A program made the position numbers and the translations under genes. Under the pieces are notes generated by a model. The model ran no database searches. It was not told the origin of the DNA and saw only the letters and a list, made by a program, of their open reading frames with translations. A stretch of 64,000 bases of DNA. Origin: Nonomuraea soli. Lineage in GTDB: Bacteria; Actinomycetota; Actinomycetes; Streptosporangiales; Streptosporangiaceae. The stretch spans positions 661,791-725,790 of the forward strand of contig NZ_JACDUR010000003.1 of the NCBI RefSeq assembly GCF_013761175.1, given 5' to 3'. Positions 33,706 through 43,165 of this stretch are shown here, one piece after another; within the stretch, counting starts at the first letter, position 1; each line of letters starts with the position of its first letter.

Positions 33706-36669
33706 TCAGGTCTCGACGACAATGGGCAGCTCGTCGAGGAGCGCCCGCAGGTCGGCGGCCTCGGGAGCACCGAGCCTGACGAAAAGGGTGTGGGCCTGGC
33801 GTAGGCACTCCGCGCTCCGCGTCGTGTTGCCCATGCCCATCAGGGCCTTGCCCAGCACCGTCAGAGAAAGCGCCTCGCCGTACGGATGACCGATCTCCCT
33901 GCTGACCACCAGTGCCTGCTCCGCGTGCCGTACGGCGTCGGCGTAGCGTTCGGCGGTGATGAAGGTCTCGGCCAGGCGGGAGCAGACGCGCTGCTCCCAG
34001 ACCCGCTGCTTGCCGGCGCGGAAGAAGGCCAGGCACTCCGCGTGGTGGTGGACCGCCTCGTTGAGCCGGCCGACCCGCGACAGCACGATTCCCAGGTGGT
34101 AACGCGCCCTGGCCATGCCGGCGCCGCTGCCGATCTCGGTGAAGATCGCCAGGCCTTTCTCGGCGGCGCTGATGGCGTCGTCGGGTCTGCCCAGTCCGAG
34201 GTGCTCGCGTGCGGAGTAGCTCAGCACGAGGGCCTCGCCTCCGGGGACGCCGTTGTCGTGGTAGTAGGTCATCGCGGCGTCGAACCAGCTCAGGGCCTCG
34301 TGGTGGCGTCGCTGGCGGCCGACGACGACGGCCAGGGCGTTGAGCACCTCGCCGGTGACGACCTTCTCGCCGCGGGCGGACGACAGCTCGTGCACGAGCC
34401 TGAACTGCTCCTCGGCCTCGACGAGCCGGTTGGAGGCGAACATCACGCGCCCGAGCACGTAGCGGGCACGCAGCTCGCTGCCCGCGTCGCCGATGCTCAG
34501 CGCGGTCGCGAGGACAGCGCGGCTGGCGGAGTCGAACTCGCGGGTGTGCGTGCCCATCTCCAGCAGCGGCTCCATGCCGACCAGCATGTCGCCGGCGGGC
34601 AGGAGCTGCTCGGCGGCGCGGGAGGAGTCGGCGGCCTGGTTGATGGCGCCGAACAGCGCGTCGCCCTCGGCGATGAGCCAGGCCAGCGCGCCCTCGATCG
34701 AGTTGAAGGAGAGCCCGCTGCCGACCACCATCAGGTTGTCGGCGATCCCGCTGCCCTCGTAGGCCAGCCGGTGCGCCGACTGGGCCGAGGCCAGGTAGAA
34801 GCCGAGCAGGCGGCGCAGTGCCATCGTGCGGGCCTGCGGGCGCTCCGCCTTGTCGAGCACGCGGCGGGCGAACAGCTTCAGCAGGTCGTGGAAGCGGTAG
34901 CGGCTGGGTGCGGGAGCCTCCAGCAGGCTGACGTCGACGAGCGACTCCAGCAGGTTCTCCGCTTCCAGGGTGCTGAGCGACAGCACGGCTGCGGCGGCCC
35001 CGATGGAGATGTCGGGGCCGTTGGGCAGCGCCAGCAGCCGGAAGGCCCTGGCCTGGTTGGGCGAGAGCTGGCCGTAGCCGAGCGCGAAGGTGGCCTCCAC
35101 GGCCAGGTTGCCGACCCGCAGCTCGTCGAGGCGGTGCTGCTCGTCGGCCAGGCGCGGCACCAGGGAGGCGACGGTCCACGAGGGCCGCGCCGCCAGGCGG
35201 GCGGCGACGATCCGTACGGCCAGCGGCAGGAAGCCGCAGGCGGCGACGACGTCCATGGCGGCGGCGCGTTCCGGGGCGACGCGCTCGGGTCCGGCCACCG
35301 TGGAGAACAGCGACAGTGCCTCGTCCGGCTCCAGCACGTCGAGGTCGATCAGCCGGGCGCTGGGCAGGTCGGCGAGCTTGCTACGGCTGGTGACGATCGC
35401 CGCGCAGCCGGACGAGCCGGGCAGCAGCGGCGTGACCTGGGCAGCGTCGCGAGCGTTGTCGAGCAGGACCAGGATGCGCCGGTCGGCCAGCAGGGAGCGG
35501 AACAGGGCGGAGCGCTCGGCCAGGCCCTCGGGGATGACGTCCGGCGGGATGCCCAGCGCGCGCAGGAACGCGCCGAGCGCCGATTCCGGCGCGGTGGCCT
35601 CGTCGGTGTAGCCGCGCAGGTCGGCGTAGAGCTGGCCGTCGGGGAAGGTCTCGTCGCACGCGTGCGCGACGTGAACGGCCAGAGCTGTCTTGCCCACCCC
35701 GCCGATGCCGCAGATGGCGGCGATCGGCACGCCTTCCGACTGGCCGGTGGACAGGTAGGTGCGCAGCCTGCCGACGATCTCGCGGCGGCCGGTGAAGTCG
35801 CTCACCGCGGCGGGCAGCTGGGCGGGCTTGGGCAGGTCGGCGAGGGTGTCGTCGTCGGAGGCCGGGGCGACCGGCTCGTGCGGCGCCTCGGTGGCGGCGG
35901 CGAGCGTGGGGTCGGCGTTGAGTATGCGCTGGTGCAGTGTCGTCAGCTCCGAGCCCGGCTCGACGCCGAGCTCGTCGATGAGGGCCTCGCGGGTCTCGGT
36001 GAAGACGTTGAGCGCGTCGCCCTGACGGCCGCAACGGTAGTAGGCCAGCATCAGCTGGGCGCGCAGCCGCTCGCGCAGCGGGTGGTCGGCGGTCAGCGCG
36101 ATGAGGTCGGAGACGACCGCGGTGTGGTTGCCCAGCTCCAGGTCGATGTCCATGAGCGTCTCGATGGTCGTCAGCCGGCACTCGATGAGGCGGTCGCGCT
36201 GGTGGTCGGCGTACGGCCCGACGGCCCCGGCCAGGGGTTCGCCCTCGAACAGGTCGATGGCGACGCCCAGCTTCTCGGCGGCGTCCTTAGGCTGCCCGGA
36301 CTTGCGGGCGGCCTCGGCCTCGTGGATGAGTTTCTCGAAGCGCGTCAGGTCGAGCGCGCCCTCGGGCAGTCGCAGCGCGTAGCCGCGGCCGACGGAGGTC
36401 AGCAGCTCGGGGCGGGAGCGGGCGGGGCGTTCGGGCTCCAGCACGGTGCGCAGGCGGGAGACGTAGGTGCGCAGGGCGCCGAGCGCGCGCGGCGGAGCCT
36501 CCTCGCCCCAGACGGCGTCGATCATCTCGGTGGGGGTGACCGCGCGGCCTTCCCTCAGCAGCAGGACGCCGAGGATGGAACGCTGCAAAGGGGTCCCCAG
36601 GTCGAGCTCGATGTCGTCACGCCACGCCCGGACCGGACCGAGTACGGCGAACCGCAGTCCTCCAGCCAT
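33706..36669 (-). CDS. AfsR-type SARP regulator (wHTH-BTAD-NB-ARC-TPR)
   Basis: The 987-residue protein has an OmpR-type winged helix (about 1-100), a BTAD helical domain (105-250), an NB-ARC ATPase with P-loop GIGGVGKTA near 321 and LVLLDNARD Walker B, and C-terminal TPRs (from about 700). This is the layout of AfsR-like activators that control secondary metabolism, opening DNA at 11-bp repeats and using ATP-dependent oligomerisation. ATG 36669 follows GGAG. The 254-bp upstream region has four to five 11/12-bp-spaced repeats, so autoregulation is likely. No biosynthetic cluster is directly next to it. Confidence 0.95.
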   Translation of the reverse strand: MAGGLRFAVLGPVRAWRDDIELDLGTPLQRSILGVLLLREGRAVTPTEMIDAVWGEEAPPRALGALRTYVSRLRTVLEPERPARSRPELLTSVGRGYALRLPEGALDLTRFEKLIHEAEAARKSGQPKDAAEKLGVAIDLFEGEPLAGAVGPYADHQRDRLIECRLTTIETLMDIDLELGNHTAVVSDLIALTADHPLRERLRAQLMLAYYRCGRQGDALNVFTETREALIDELGVEPGSELTTLHQRILNADPTLAAATEAPHEPVAPASDDDTLADLPKPAQLPAAVSDFTGRREIVGRLRTYLSTGQSEGVPIAAICGIGGVGKTALAVHVAHACDETFPDGQLYADLRGYTDEATAPESALGAFLRALGIPPDVIPEGLAERSALFRSLLADRRILVLLDNARDAAQVTPLLPGSSGCAAIVTSRSKLADLPSARLIDLDVLEPDEALSLFSTVAGPERVAPERAAAMDVVAACGFLPLAVRIVAARLAARPSWTVASLVPRLADEQHRLDELRVGNLAVEATFALGYGQLSPNQARAFRLLALPNGPDISIGAAAAVLSLSTLEAENLLESLVDVSLLEAPAPSRYRFHDLLKLFARRVLDKAERPQARTMALRRLLGFYLASAQSAHRLAYEGSGIADNLMVVGSGLSFNSIEGALAWLIAEGDALFGAINQAADSSRAAEQLLPAGDMLVGMEPLLEMGTHTREFDSASRAVLATALSIGDAGSELRARYVLGRVMFASNRLVEAEEQFRLVHELSSARGEKVVTGEVLNALAVVVGRQRRHHEALSWFDAAMTYYHDNGVPGGEALVLSYSAREHLGLGRPDDAISAAEKGLAIFTEIGSGAGMARARYHLGIVLSRVGRLNEAVHHHAECLAFFRAGKQRVWEQRVCSRLAETFITAERYADAVRHAEQALVVSREIGHPYGEALSLTVLGKALMGMGNTTRSAECLRQAHTLFVRLGAPEAADLRALLDELPIVVET

Positions 36670-36726
36670 GCCGCAATCTCCAGCCTCAATGGGTTGATTT
36701 CTGACCAAATGATATGACGACTCATG

Positions 36727-36793
36727 CCTAACACATAGGCACGCATTGATTCGTTAACCGAAGTGTTGATCGAGCGTTGATTCGGCATTGAGC
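36727..36793. promoter_or_regulatory. SARP-type direct repeats and palindrome upstream of the SARP gene
   Basis: GTTGAT at 36766, GTTGAT at 36777 and ATTGAG at 36788 are exactly 11 bp apart, with weaker units at 36754 and 36746. GCCTA/TAGGC at 36727-36741 is a nearby palindrome. SARP proteins bind 11-bp-spaced heptamers. The region lies 58-124 bp upstream of the ATG. Confidence 0.6.
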
Positions 36794-36872
36794 CGGCCTG
36801 TTCATGCTGGGGGCACTCGGGCGTGGTCCCACGGGGGCGATCATGCCTTGTTGATACACCGGTGGTACATGG

Positions 36873-36907
36873 AAGGCCCCGTCCCGAGGGTTCCGGGACG
36901 GGGCCTT
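36873..36907. terminator. Strong hairpin terminator
   Basis: A 14-bp perfect stem (36873-36886 with 36894-36907) lies 16 bp after the stop of the minus-strand GNAT gene. It could also end a short plus-strand transcript from the SARP repeat region. Confidence 0.75.
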
Positions 36908-36923
36908 CAGCCGACTGGGTGAC

Positions 36924-37568
36924 TCAGGCTGCCTCGACCATTCCGAGGCGGTGGACCAGGCGTTCTCGGATCGCCGGCCATTCTTCGCGCAGGATCGAAT
37001 AGAACGCGGTATCTCGGACCGTGTTGTCGGCGCCCCTGCTCTCCCGGCGCCTCACCCCGTCGAAGTGGGCGCCCAGGCCCTCGATGGCCTTGCGAGAGCG
37101 GTGATTTCGAACGTCTGCCTTGAGCGTGATGCGGTGCACGTTCCACGTGTCGAAGGCGAGCGAGAGCATCAGGAACTTGCTCTCCCGGTTGACCCCTGTG
37201 CCCTGGGCCGATGCGGCCAGCCAGGTGTAACCGATGTCCGCCACGGACGGAACCTCACCCACCGCGCTCCGCGAACCCGGAGGCCAGGGCATCGGGCCCT
37301 GCCAGTACTCCAGGTTCATGAGACGGGTGGCACCGACGATGCGGTCGGTGTTCAGCCACCGGATGGCGAAGGGCATCGTGTGGCCCTCCGCCTGCTCAGC
37401 CATGGCGGCCCCCACGTAGGAGGCCATCTCGTCCCACCCATGAGGGACACGAGTGAACGCATACGTGCTGCGGTCTTCACTCGCCGCGGTGACCAGGTCA
37501 TCGACCACCGCGAGGCTGAGAGGTTCCAGGCGCACGAGGCGCCCGGACAAGGTGACAAGAGCGGGCAT
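36924..37568 (-). CDS. RimJ/RimL-type GNAT acetyltransferase
   Basis: The 214-residue protein has LSGRLVRLEPLSLAVVDDLV at the N-terminus, a central beta sheet with DIGYTWLAASAQGTGVNRESK (acetyl-CoA loop, A-x-G-T-G-V) and the family ending with RKAIEGLGAHFDGVRR. These enzymes acetylate protein N-termini or small amines. The start at ATG 37568 fits the family. Confidence 0.88.
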   Translation of the reverse strand: MPALVTLSGRLVRLEPLSLAVVDDLVTAASEDRSTYAFTRVPHGWDEMASYVGAAMAEQAEGHTMPFAIRWLNTDRIVGATRLMNLEYWQGPMPWPPGSRSAVGEVPSVADIGYTWLAASAQGTGVNRESKFLMLSLAFDTWNVHRITLKADVRNHRSRKAIEGLGAHFDGVRRRESRGADNTVRDTAFYSILREEWPAIRERLVHRLGMVEAA

Positions 37569-37621
37569 GAGCACATGATGGGGCCTGCCCGCCGTGCTCG
37601 GTACCACCGGAATCTGCAGGT

Positions 37622-38821
37622 TTATGCAAACGAGCCGTTTTCCCAGGTCAAGGCACTCAAGGCAGCATCAAGATGATCAAGGTTGGCGGCGATCCAGGGC
37701 AGGTTCAGCGGGTCGTCGGAGGTCAGTGCCGCCCAGCGTTCGTCGGTGTGCTCGCCGTACAGCAGGCTCGTGGCCACCCGTACGCGGCCCGAGGAAGGGT
37801 CGTCTCCGAACGCCTGACCAGGCAGGACGCCGATTCCGTGATCTTCCAGGAGGATCTTGGTGATGTTGCTGACCCCGAAGTCCGGATAGAGGTAGAAACC
37901 GCCCTGCGGCTTGGCCACGGGCACTCCGGCCGCGATGAACCTTTCGTAAACGGCGTTGGAAACCTTGCCGTGCAGCCGCCTGCTCAGTTCGATGTGCTCG
38001 ACGATCTCCGGAGGCTCCGCGAAGCCGTACGCCGCCGCCTCCTGCACCGGGGCGGCGGGCGCGGACCAGATCTCGCTGGCCACGGCCAGCAGCTGCCTGC
38101 GCATCTCGTGGGCGCCGTCGGGCAGCCGCGCGACGCCGATGCGCCAGCCGCCCAGCGCCAGGCTCTTGCTCAGGCCCGTGGTCACGATCGTGCGCTCGGG
38201 CGCGAGGTCGGCGGGGGAGAGGTACGGCAGGGCGGGGTCGTGCACCAGGTCGCGGTAGATCTCGTCGGAGATGATGAGCAGGTCCTTGGCGCGGGCGACC
38301 TCGACGAGCCTGAGGATGGTCTCGGGAGTCGCCAGACGCCCGGTGGGGTTGTCCGGGAGCGTCACCAGGACGGCCTTGACGTTGGGACCGACCTGCGCCA
38401 GGAGGTCGGGGTCGGGCACTCCGCCTTCCGTGGCGGGCACCAGGATCGCGCGGGAGCCGACCAGGTCGGCCTGCGCCGCGTAGCTCACCCAGCTCGGCTT
38501 GGGGAGCGCGATGTCTCCACCCAGCACCAGCAGCAGGCCGTACAGCAGCGACTTGCTGCCCGGGCCCGCGATGACCTGCTCCGGATCGGTGGCCAGACCA
38601 CGCCGGGTCCAGTAGCCCGCCGCCGCTTCGCGCAAGCCGGCCGCGCCCGCGACGGGGCCGTAGCCGTTGCGTCCCGATGCGTCGATGAGCCTGTCGCGCA
38701 GCGCCGGGTGGACGGGCAGGCCAGCCTCGCCGAAGGCGAGGTGCAGCACTCGTTCCCCGGCGCGTCGTCTTCGTTCGATGTCCTCGTTCGTCGCCAGCGT
38801 GGCGGAGAGGGTAACGGTCAT
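37622..38821 (-). CDS. PLP-dependent class I/II aminotransferase
   Basis: The 399-residue enzyme has the PLP lysine in TTGLSKSLALGGWRIG, the conserved DNPTG and an SDEIYRDL segment with the pyridine-binding Asp. It transfers amino groups of an unknown amino acid. It is divergent from the LysR gene, 79 bp between starts, a common regulator-target arrangement. Confidence 0.92.
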   Translation of the reverse strand: MTVTLSATLATNEDIERRRRAGERVLHLAFGEAGLPVHPALRDRLIDASGRNGYGPVAGAAGLREAAAGYWTRRGLATDPEQVIAGPGSKSLLYGLLLVLGGDIALPKPSWVSYAAQADLVGSRAILVPATEGGVPDPDLLAQVGPNVKAVLVTLPDNPTGRLATPETILRLVEVARAKDLLIISDEIYRDLVHDPALPYLSPADLAPERTIVTTGLSKSLALGGWRIGVARLPDGAHEMRRQLLAVASEIWSAPAAPVQEAAAYGFAEPPEIVEHIELSRRLHGKVSNAVYERFIAAGVPVAKPQGGFYLYPDFGVSNITKILLEDHGIGVLPGQAFGDDPSSGRVRVATSLLYGEHTDERWAALTSDDPLNLPWIAANLDHLDAALSALTWENGSFA

Positions 38822-38900
38822 GTTTGTCACGTTCCCAAGATGGTTGGATGAAGGCATCAGCACAAGCGAGGCTTTTGGTGGGTAGGCATAAGGAAGTCCG

Positions 38901-39830
38901 ATGCTTGATTTGCGCCGTTTGGCCTTGATACGAGAGTTCGCCCGTCGCGGCAGCATCGCCGCGACGGCCGCGAGCTTGGGTTACAGCCCGTCCGCCGTCT
39001 CACAACAGCTGGCCGCCCTGGAGCGGGAGGCGGGCGCCGTCCTGCTCGACAGGACGGCGCGAAGCGCCGAGTTGACCGATGCCGGACGCAGGCTGGTCGA
39101 GCACGCCGAGCGCATCCTGTCGATGGTCGAGGAAGCCGAGTCCGATCTCTCGGCACATACGGCCACTCCTTCCGGTCGTGTCGTCCTGACCGCATTCCCC
39201 ACAGCGGCCGTCGCATTCGCCCCGGCTCTGGCCCGTTCGCTCCGGCGCTACACCGAGCTGACCTTGCGCCTGGGACAGTCCAGGTCGGGACGCGGAATGC
39301 GCGAGGTGCAGTCGGGCGAGGTCGACATCGCCCTCATCGACGACTGGTACGGCAGGGCGCAGGACTCGGCGGGCCTGCGGGTCTTCCCCCTGCTCCACGA
39401 CCCGCTCGTCCTGGTGGTCCCGCGCAAGCACCGCCTGGCCGACCCGGAGGTCCCGCTCGACCTGCGCGAGCTGCGTGACGAGCCCTGGATGGCCACCCCC
39501 GACGGCGAGCCCTCGCGCCTGGCCGTCGACCGGCTTTTCGTCGACGTGGGCGGCACCCGCCCCACGCCGTGGGAGTTCGAGGGGCTTGGCACGATCCTGT
39601 CGCTGGTCGCCAAGGGCATCGGCATCGCGGCCGTGCCCGCCCTCGCACTGGCGGCGGGGGTGCGCGGCATCGCCGTCCGCGAGTTCCCCGGCAACCCGGT
39701 CGGGCGCGACGTGCACGCCGTGGCCCGCGGCTCGTCCATCCACCGGCCCTCGGTCTCGGTCACCCTGCGGGCCATCCACGTGGCGGCCCGCTATCTCGCG
39801 ACGGATCTGGAGCCGGTGCGGCTAGCCTGA
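38901..39830 (+). CDS. LysR-family transcriptional regulator
   Basis: The 309-residue protein has an N-terminal HTH ([20 protein letters not shown], then [20 protein letters not shown]) and a periplasmic-binding-like effector domain. It probably controls the divergent aminotransferase gene. The rnhB start follows 6 bp after its stop. Confidence 0.92.
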   Translation: MLDLRRLALIREFARRGSIAATAASLGYSPSAVSQQLAALEREAGAVLLDRTARSAELTDAGRRLVEHAERILSMVEEAESDLSAHTATPSGRVVLTAFPTAAVAFAPALARSLRRYTELTLRLGQSRSGRGMREVQSGEVDIALIDDWYGRAQDSAGLRVFPLLHDPLVLVVPRKHRLADPEVPLDLRELRDEPWMATPDGEPSRLAVDRLFVDVGGTRPTPWEFEGLGTILSLVAKGIGIAAVPALALAAGVRGIAVREFPGNPVGRDVHAVARGSSIHRPSVSVTLRAIHVAARYLATDLEPVRLA

Positions 39831-39835
39831 GGGCC

Positions 39836-40504
39836 GTGCCGTCCTACGCGATCGAAGAGCTGCTGATCTCCTCACGTCCCGGCGCCCTGGTGGCGGGGGT
39901 CGACGAGGTCGGGCGCGGCGCCTGGGCCGGTCCTGTGCTGGTGTGCGCCGTCGTCACCGACCTCTCGGAGCCGCCCGCCGGGCTGACCGACTCCAAGCAG
40001 CTGTCCCCGGGGCGGCGCGACGCGCTCTTCGAGTCCGTGACCTCGTGGGCCGCCGGAGTCGGCTACGGCGAGGCCTCCCACGAGGAGATCGACACGCTGG
40101 GCATGACGGAGGCGCTGCGGCGTGCCGCTCATCGCGCCCTGTCCGCGCTGCCCGTCCGGCCCGACTTCGTGATCCTCGACGGGTCGCACGACTACATCGG
40201 CTCGCCCTGGCCGGTGCGGCTCGAGGTGCGCGGCGACTCCGCCTCCGTGTCGGTGGCCGCCGCATCGGTGCTGGCCAAGGTCAGGCGCGACACCTACATG
40301 GCCTCGCTCGACTGCCCCGGATTCGGCTTCGACGAGAATGCCGGCTACCCCTCGCCGGTGCACCAGGCGGCGCTCGCCGAGTCGGGGCCGACGGCGCACC
40401 ACCGGCTGTCGTGGAGCTACATGGACGACCTGCCGCGGTGGAAGCACCTGAAGAAGCACCGCGACCCGCTGGTGGGAGAGGGGCAGCTATCGCTCTTCGG
40501 TTAG
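39836..40504 (+). CDS. rnhB: Ribonuclease HII
   Basis: RNase HII removes ribonucleotides and primers from DNA. The 222-residue protein has the signature [14 protein letters not shown] with Asp and Glu of the DEDD site, LDSK-like [17 protein letters not shown] and the conserved [11 protein letters not shown] segment. It starts at GTG 39836 and overlaps the following oxidoreductase frame. Confidence 0.97.
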   Translation: MPSYAIEELLISSRPGALVAGVDEVGRGAWAGPVLVCAVVTDLSEPPAGLTDSKQLSPGRRDALFESVTSWAAGVGYGEASHEEIDTLGMTEALRRAAHRALSALPVRPDFVILDGSHDYIGSPWPVRLEVRGDSASVSVAAASVLAKVRRDTYMASLDCPGFGFDENAGYPSPVHQAALAESGPTAHHRLSWSYMDDLPRWKHLKKHRDPLVGEGQLSLFG

Positions 40505-41454
40505 GGATCTTCCTCGTAGCCGCGGGGTTCCCCGGCGTCCCGCCCGAGCACACGCTCCGGACCACGCTCGACACGATCGTCGCGGCCGAGGAGGCCGGAT
40601 TCGACGACGTCTGGATCGCCGAGCACCACTTCATGTCGTACGGCGTCTGCCCCTCGCCCATGACCATGGCCGCCGTGGCCGCGGGCCGCACCCGGCGCAT
40701 CGGCCTGGGCACCGCGGTCTCGGTGCTCTCGACGGCGCATCCCGTCGCCCTGGCCGAGCAGGCGGCCATGATCCACCACCTGTCGGGCGGCCGCTTCACG
40801 CTCGGGGTCGGGCGCGGCGGACCGTGGGTGGACCTGGAGGTCTTCGGCACCGGCCTGCCCCGCTTCGAGTACGGCTTCGCGGAGTCGCTCGACCTGCTCC
40901 GCGCCTGCCTCGACCAGCCGAAGGTGTCGGCGTCCGGCGAGTTCTTCTCCTTCCGCGAGGTCTCCCTGGTGCCTCACGCCCGGCTGCGTCCCGTGGTGGC
41001 CTGCACCTCGCTCGACACCGTGCGCCTGGCCGCCTCGCGCGGGCTGCCGATGCTGCTGGGGATGCACATCGACGACGAGGGGAAGCTGGAGCTCATCCGC
41101 GCCCACGGCGGTGACGGGCATCTCGCCGCGGTGGCGGCCCACGTCGCCGACACCACGGCCGAGGCGGTGGCCGAGATGAAGGCGCGCATGCCCGCCTGGC
41201 TGGCCCCCGGGCTGGCCGGATACGTGCCCGTCGACGCGCGTGCCCGCTCGCCGCGCGACGTGGAGGGGTACATCGACTTCCTTACTCGCGTGCACCCGGT
41301 GGGATCGGCCGGGCACTGCGCGGCGGTGATGCGGCGCACCGCCGAGGTGACGGGGCTGCGGCACCTGCTGCTGATGGTCGAGGGCACGGGCGACCCCGTC
41401 GGCACCGTCAGGCGTCTGGGTGAAGAGGTCCTTCCGCTGGTCAAAGTCGGTTGA
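40438..41454 (+). CDS. LLM-class flavin-dependent oxidoreductase
   Basis: This luciferase-like protein of about 320-338 residues contains [35 protein letters not shown] and [11 protein letters not shown], typical of flavin-dependent monooxygenases. The normal family start would be just before RLGIFLVAA. No ATG, GTG or TTG exists there; the nearest in-frame GTG is 40438, inside rnhB. An ATC at 40489 lies five bases after a GGGAGAGGGG ribosome binding site. I list the GTG. Confidence 0.85.
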   Translation: MEAPEEAPRPAGGRGAAIALRLGIFLVAAGFPGVPPEHTLRTTLDTIVAAEEAGFDDVWIAEHHFMSYGVCPSPMTMAAVAAGRTRRIGLGTAVSVLSTAHPVALAEQAAMIHHLSGGRFTLGVGRGGPWVDLEVFGTGLPRFEYGFAESLDLLRACLDQPKVSASGEFFSFREVSLVPHARLRPVVACTSLDTVRLAASRGLPMLLGMHIDDEGKLELIRAHGGDGHLAAVAAHVADTTAEAVAEMKARMPAWLAPGLAGYVPVDARARSPRDVEGYIDFLTRVHPVGSAGHCAAVMRRTAEVTGLRHLLLMVEGTGDPVGTVRRLGEEVLPLVKVG

Positions 41455-41464
41455 TCTTTGGTTC

Positions 41465-42706
41465 ATGCGGCGGCGCGCGTCAGGGCGATTTGCGCGCATG
41501 CTGAGCAAGATCCACATTGTGTGGAGAATCCGGATCATCGGCGTGGTGGCTCTGGCCTGTCTCATCCCGCCCCAGGCCGTCATCGCGGCCGGCGGGGACG
41601 CGGCCTACGCGCAGTGGACGCTGGACGGGAAGTCCGGCACTGAGGAGGTGCCCGGCGTCGGCTTCCCGGCGGGCACCTGGAGCAGCGACGCCAGCACCGT
41701 CAGGACACCTTCCGGGACCTCGACCTTCCTGAACGAGAACACTCCGTTCGGGAAGGAGTTCGGCGGTTCCAGGGGGGAGAACTACCTGTACTTCGGCGCG
41801 AAGAGCACGCAGCCGTCGACGACGGAGGTCGAGTTCGACGCTCCGACCCCCGCCGGACGATGGGGCTTCACGCTCGGCGACGTCGACGCCGACGGCGTCA
41901 TGGTCGAGGCGTTCGCCAAGGACGGCACCAAGCTGACCGCCGCGCAGCTCGGCTGGAAGGGCGCCTTCAACTACTGCTCGGTCGGTCCCAGGCCGTCGGC
42001 GTGCACCTCCGGACCCTTCACCGACCAGCCCACCTGGGACGGCGCCATCAGCACGCTCCAGGGCAACGGCCCTGACACGCAGGGCGCGGCGGGCTGGTTC
42101 ATGCCGACCGTCCCGATCGTCAAGCTCACGCTGACGTTCTCCGTCAAGCAGGGCATCCCGGTCGCCCAGCTCTGGATCGCCTCGAAGTGGGTCGACAAGG
42201 GCAGGTCCGATATCCAGATCGAGAAGTCGGCCAGCCCCAAGGTCGTCGCGCCGGGTGGAGTGATCACCTATACCGTGACGGTCACCAACAAGGGCACCGC
42301 TCCCGAGGAGGACGCGGAGTACGTCGACGACCTGACCGACGTGATCGACGACGCGACCTATCTCGGCGACGCGAAGGCGGACTCGGGCAAGGTCACCTAC
42401 GCCGCGGCCAAGCTGGGCTGGGACGGCGTCGTCGAGCCCGGAGCCACCCACCGCGTCACCTTCTCGGTCCGCGTGCACAGGCAGAGCTCGGGCAACCGCG
42501 TCATCCGCAACGTCGTCATCAGCGAGGGCGCCCGGCTGAACTGCGACGACGGCAAGGGCAAGGGCTGCGCCGTCGTCTACAGGTACAACCCGCGCCGCGG
42601 CGCCTACGTCCAGGCGGGGGCGGGCAAACGCGGGAAGCACGTCTCCTTCGGCTTCAAGAAGCGCGACAAGGTCTGCAGGACGGCGAACGCCGGCACCCTC
42701 TGCTGA
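41465..42706 (+). CDS. Secreted DUF11-domain protein
   Basis: The protein of about 413 residues has a long basic n-region and signal peptide (helix about VVALACLIPPQAVIAA). An N-terminal beta-rich domain follows (about 50-235), then a DUF11 repeat (ITYTVTVTNKGTAPEEDAEY to VRNVVIS type, about 250-370) and a basic C-terminus. DUF11 domains are cell-surface adhesin-like units. ATG 41465 or 41498 could be the start. Confidence 0.75.
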   Translation: MRRRASGRFARMLSKIHIVWRIRIIGVVALACLIPPQAVIAAGGDAAYAQWTLDGKSGTEEVPGVGFPAGTWSSDASTVRTPSGTSTFLNENTPFGKEFGGSRGENYLYFGAKSTQPSTTEVEFDAPTPAGRWGFTLGDVDADGVMVEAFAKDGTKLTAAQLGWKGAFNYCSVGPRPSACTSGPFTDQPTWDGAISTLQGNGPDTQGAAGWFMPTVPIVKLTLTFSVKQGIPVAQLWIASKWVDKGRSDIQIEKSASPKVVAPGGVITYTVTVTNKGTAPEEDAEYVDDLTDVIDDATYLGDAKADSGKVTYAAAKLGWDGVVEPGATHRVTFSVRVHRQSSGNRVIRNVVISEGARLNCDDGKGKGCAVVYRYNPRRGAYVQAGAGKRGKHVSFGFKKRDKVCRTANAGTLC

Positions 42707-42722
42707 CGGCAGAGGGCGCCGG
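42690..42722 (+). terminator. Hairpin over the stop of the DUF11 gene
   Basis: CCGGCACCCTCTGC (42690-42703) pairs with GCAGAGGGCGCCGG (42709-42722), one mismatch. The stop codon is in the loop. It lies between convergent genes. Confidence 0.65.
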
Positions 42723-42735
42723 CGCGTGCCGGTTG

Positions 42736-43122
42736 TCAGCAGTCGACGAGCTCGGGCTTCTGGTTGAGGATCTGGGCGCGCGGGCTGGTGAACTCCCGGA
42801 GCGCGTCGGCCGCGCCAGGGGAGAAGACCGCGACCCGGTGGCAGTTCTGGAACGCCAGCCGGACACCGAAGTGCCGTTCGAGCGCCCCGCGCATGGAGTC
42901 GCTGGCCAGGCACCGCAGCAACTGGCCGCGAGCCTCCTCAGAGGGCGGGGGGACGAGGTTGTCGGCGAACTCGGCGCCGGTCTCCGAGCGCTGCTGGACC
43001 AGGCCGCTGATCACCGACCAGGCGTACGGCAGGGAGTCGCGGACGCAGGCCACGAAGGCCGCGTCGTCCACGTCTCCGGCGCGCGCTTGGTCGAGCAGAT
43101 CGTTGGGAACGGTCAGCGACAT
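42736..43122 (-). CDS. SCO5389-family protein
   Basis: The 128-residue protein matches the actinobacterial family in blocks: VRDSLPYAWSVISGLV, FADNLVPPPSEEARGQLLR, ALERHFGVRLAFQNCHRVAVF and the C-terminal RAQILNQKPELVDC. The function is unknown. GAGGAG precedes ATG 43122. Confidence 0.85.
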   Translation of the reverse strand: MSLTVPNDLLDQARAGDVDDAAFVACVRDSLPYAWSVISGLVQQRSETGAEFADNLVPPPSEEARGQLLRCLASDSMRGALERHFGVRLAFQNCHRVAVFSPGAADALREFTSPRAQILNQKPELVDC

Positions 43123-43165
43123 GCTGTCTCCTCTGTTCGATGGTCGTTTTCGACGCTAAATCGGG

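Noticed and set aside
33616..33804. 62-codon plus-strand frame after the folded element
   Set aside because: It overlaps the SARP gene end antisense and has no ribosome binding site or family.
33886..36717. Open frame of 943 codons on the plus strand opposite the SARP gene
   Set aside because: High-GC shadow frame. The minus strand shows wHTH, BTAD, NB-ARC and TPR motifs.
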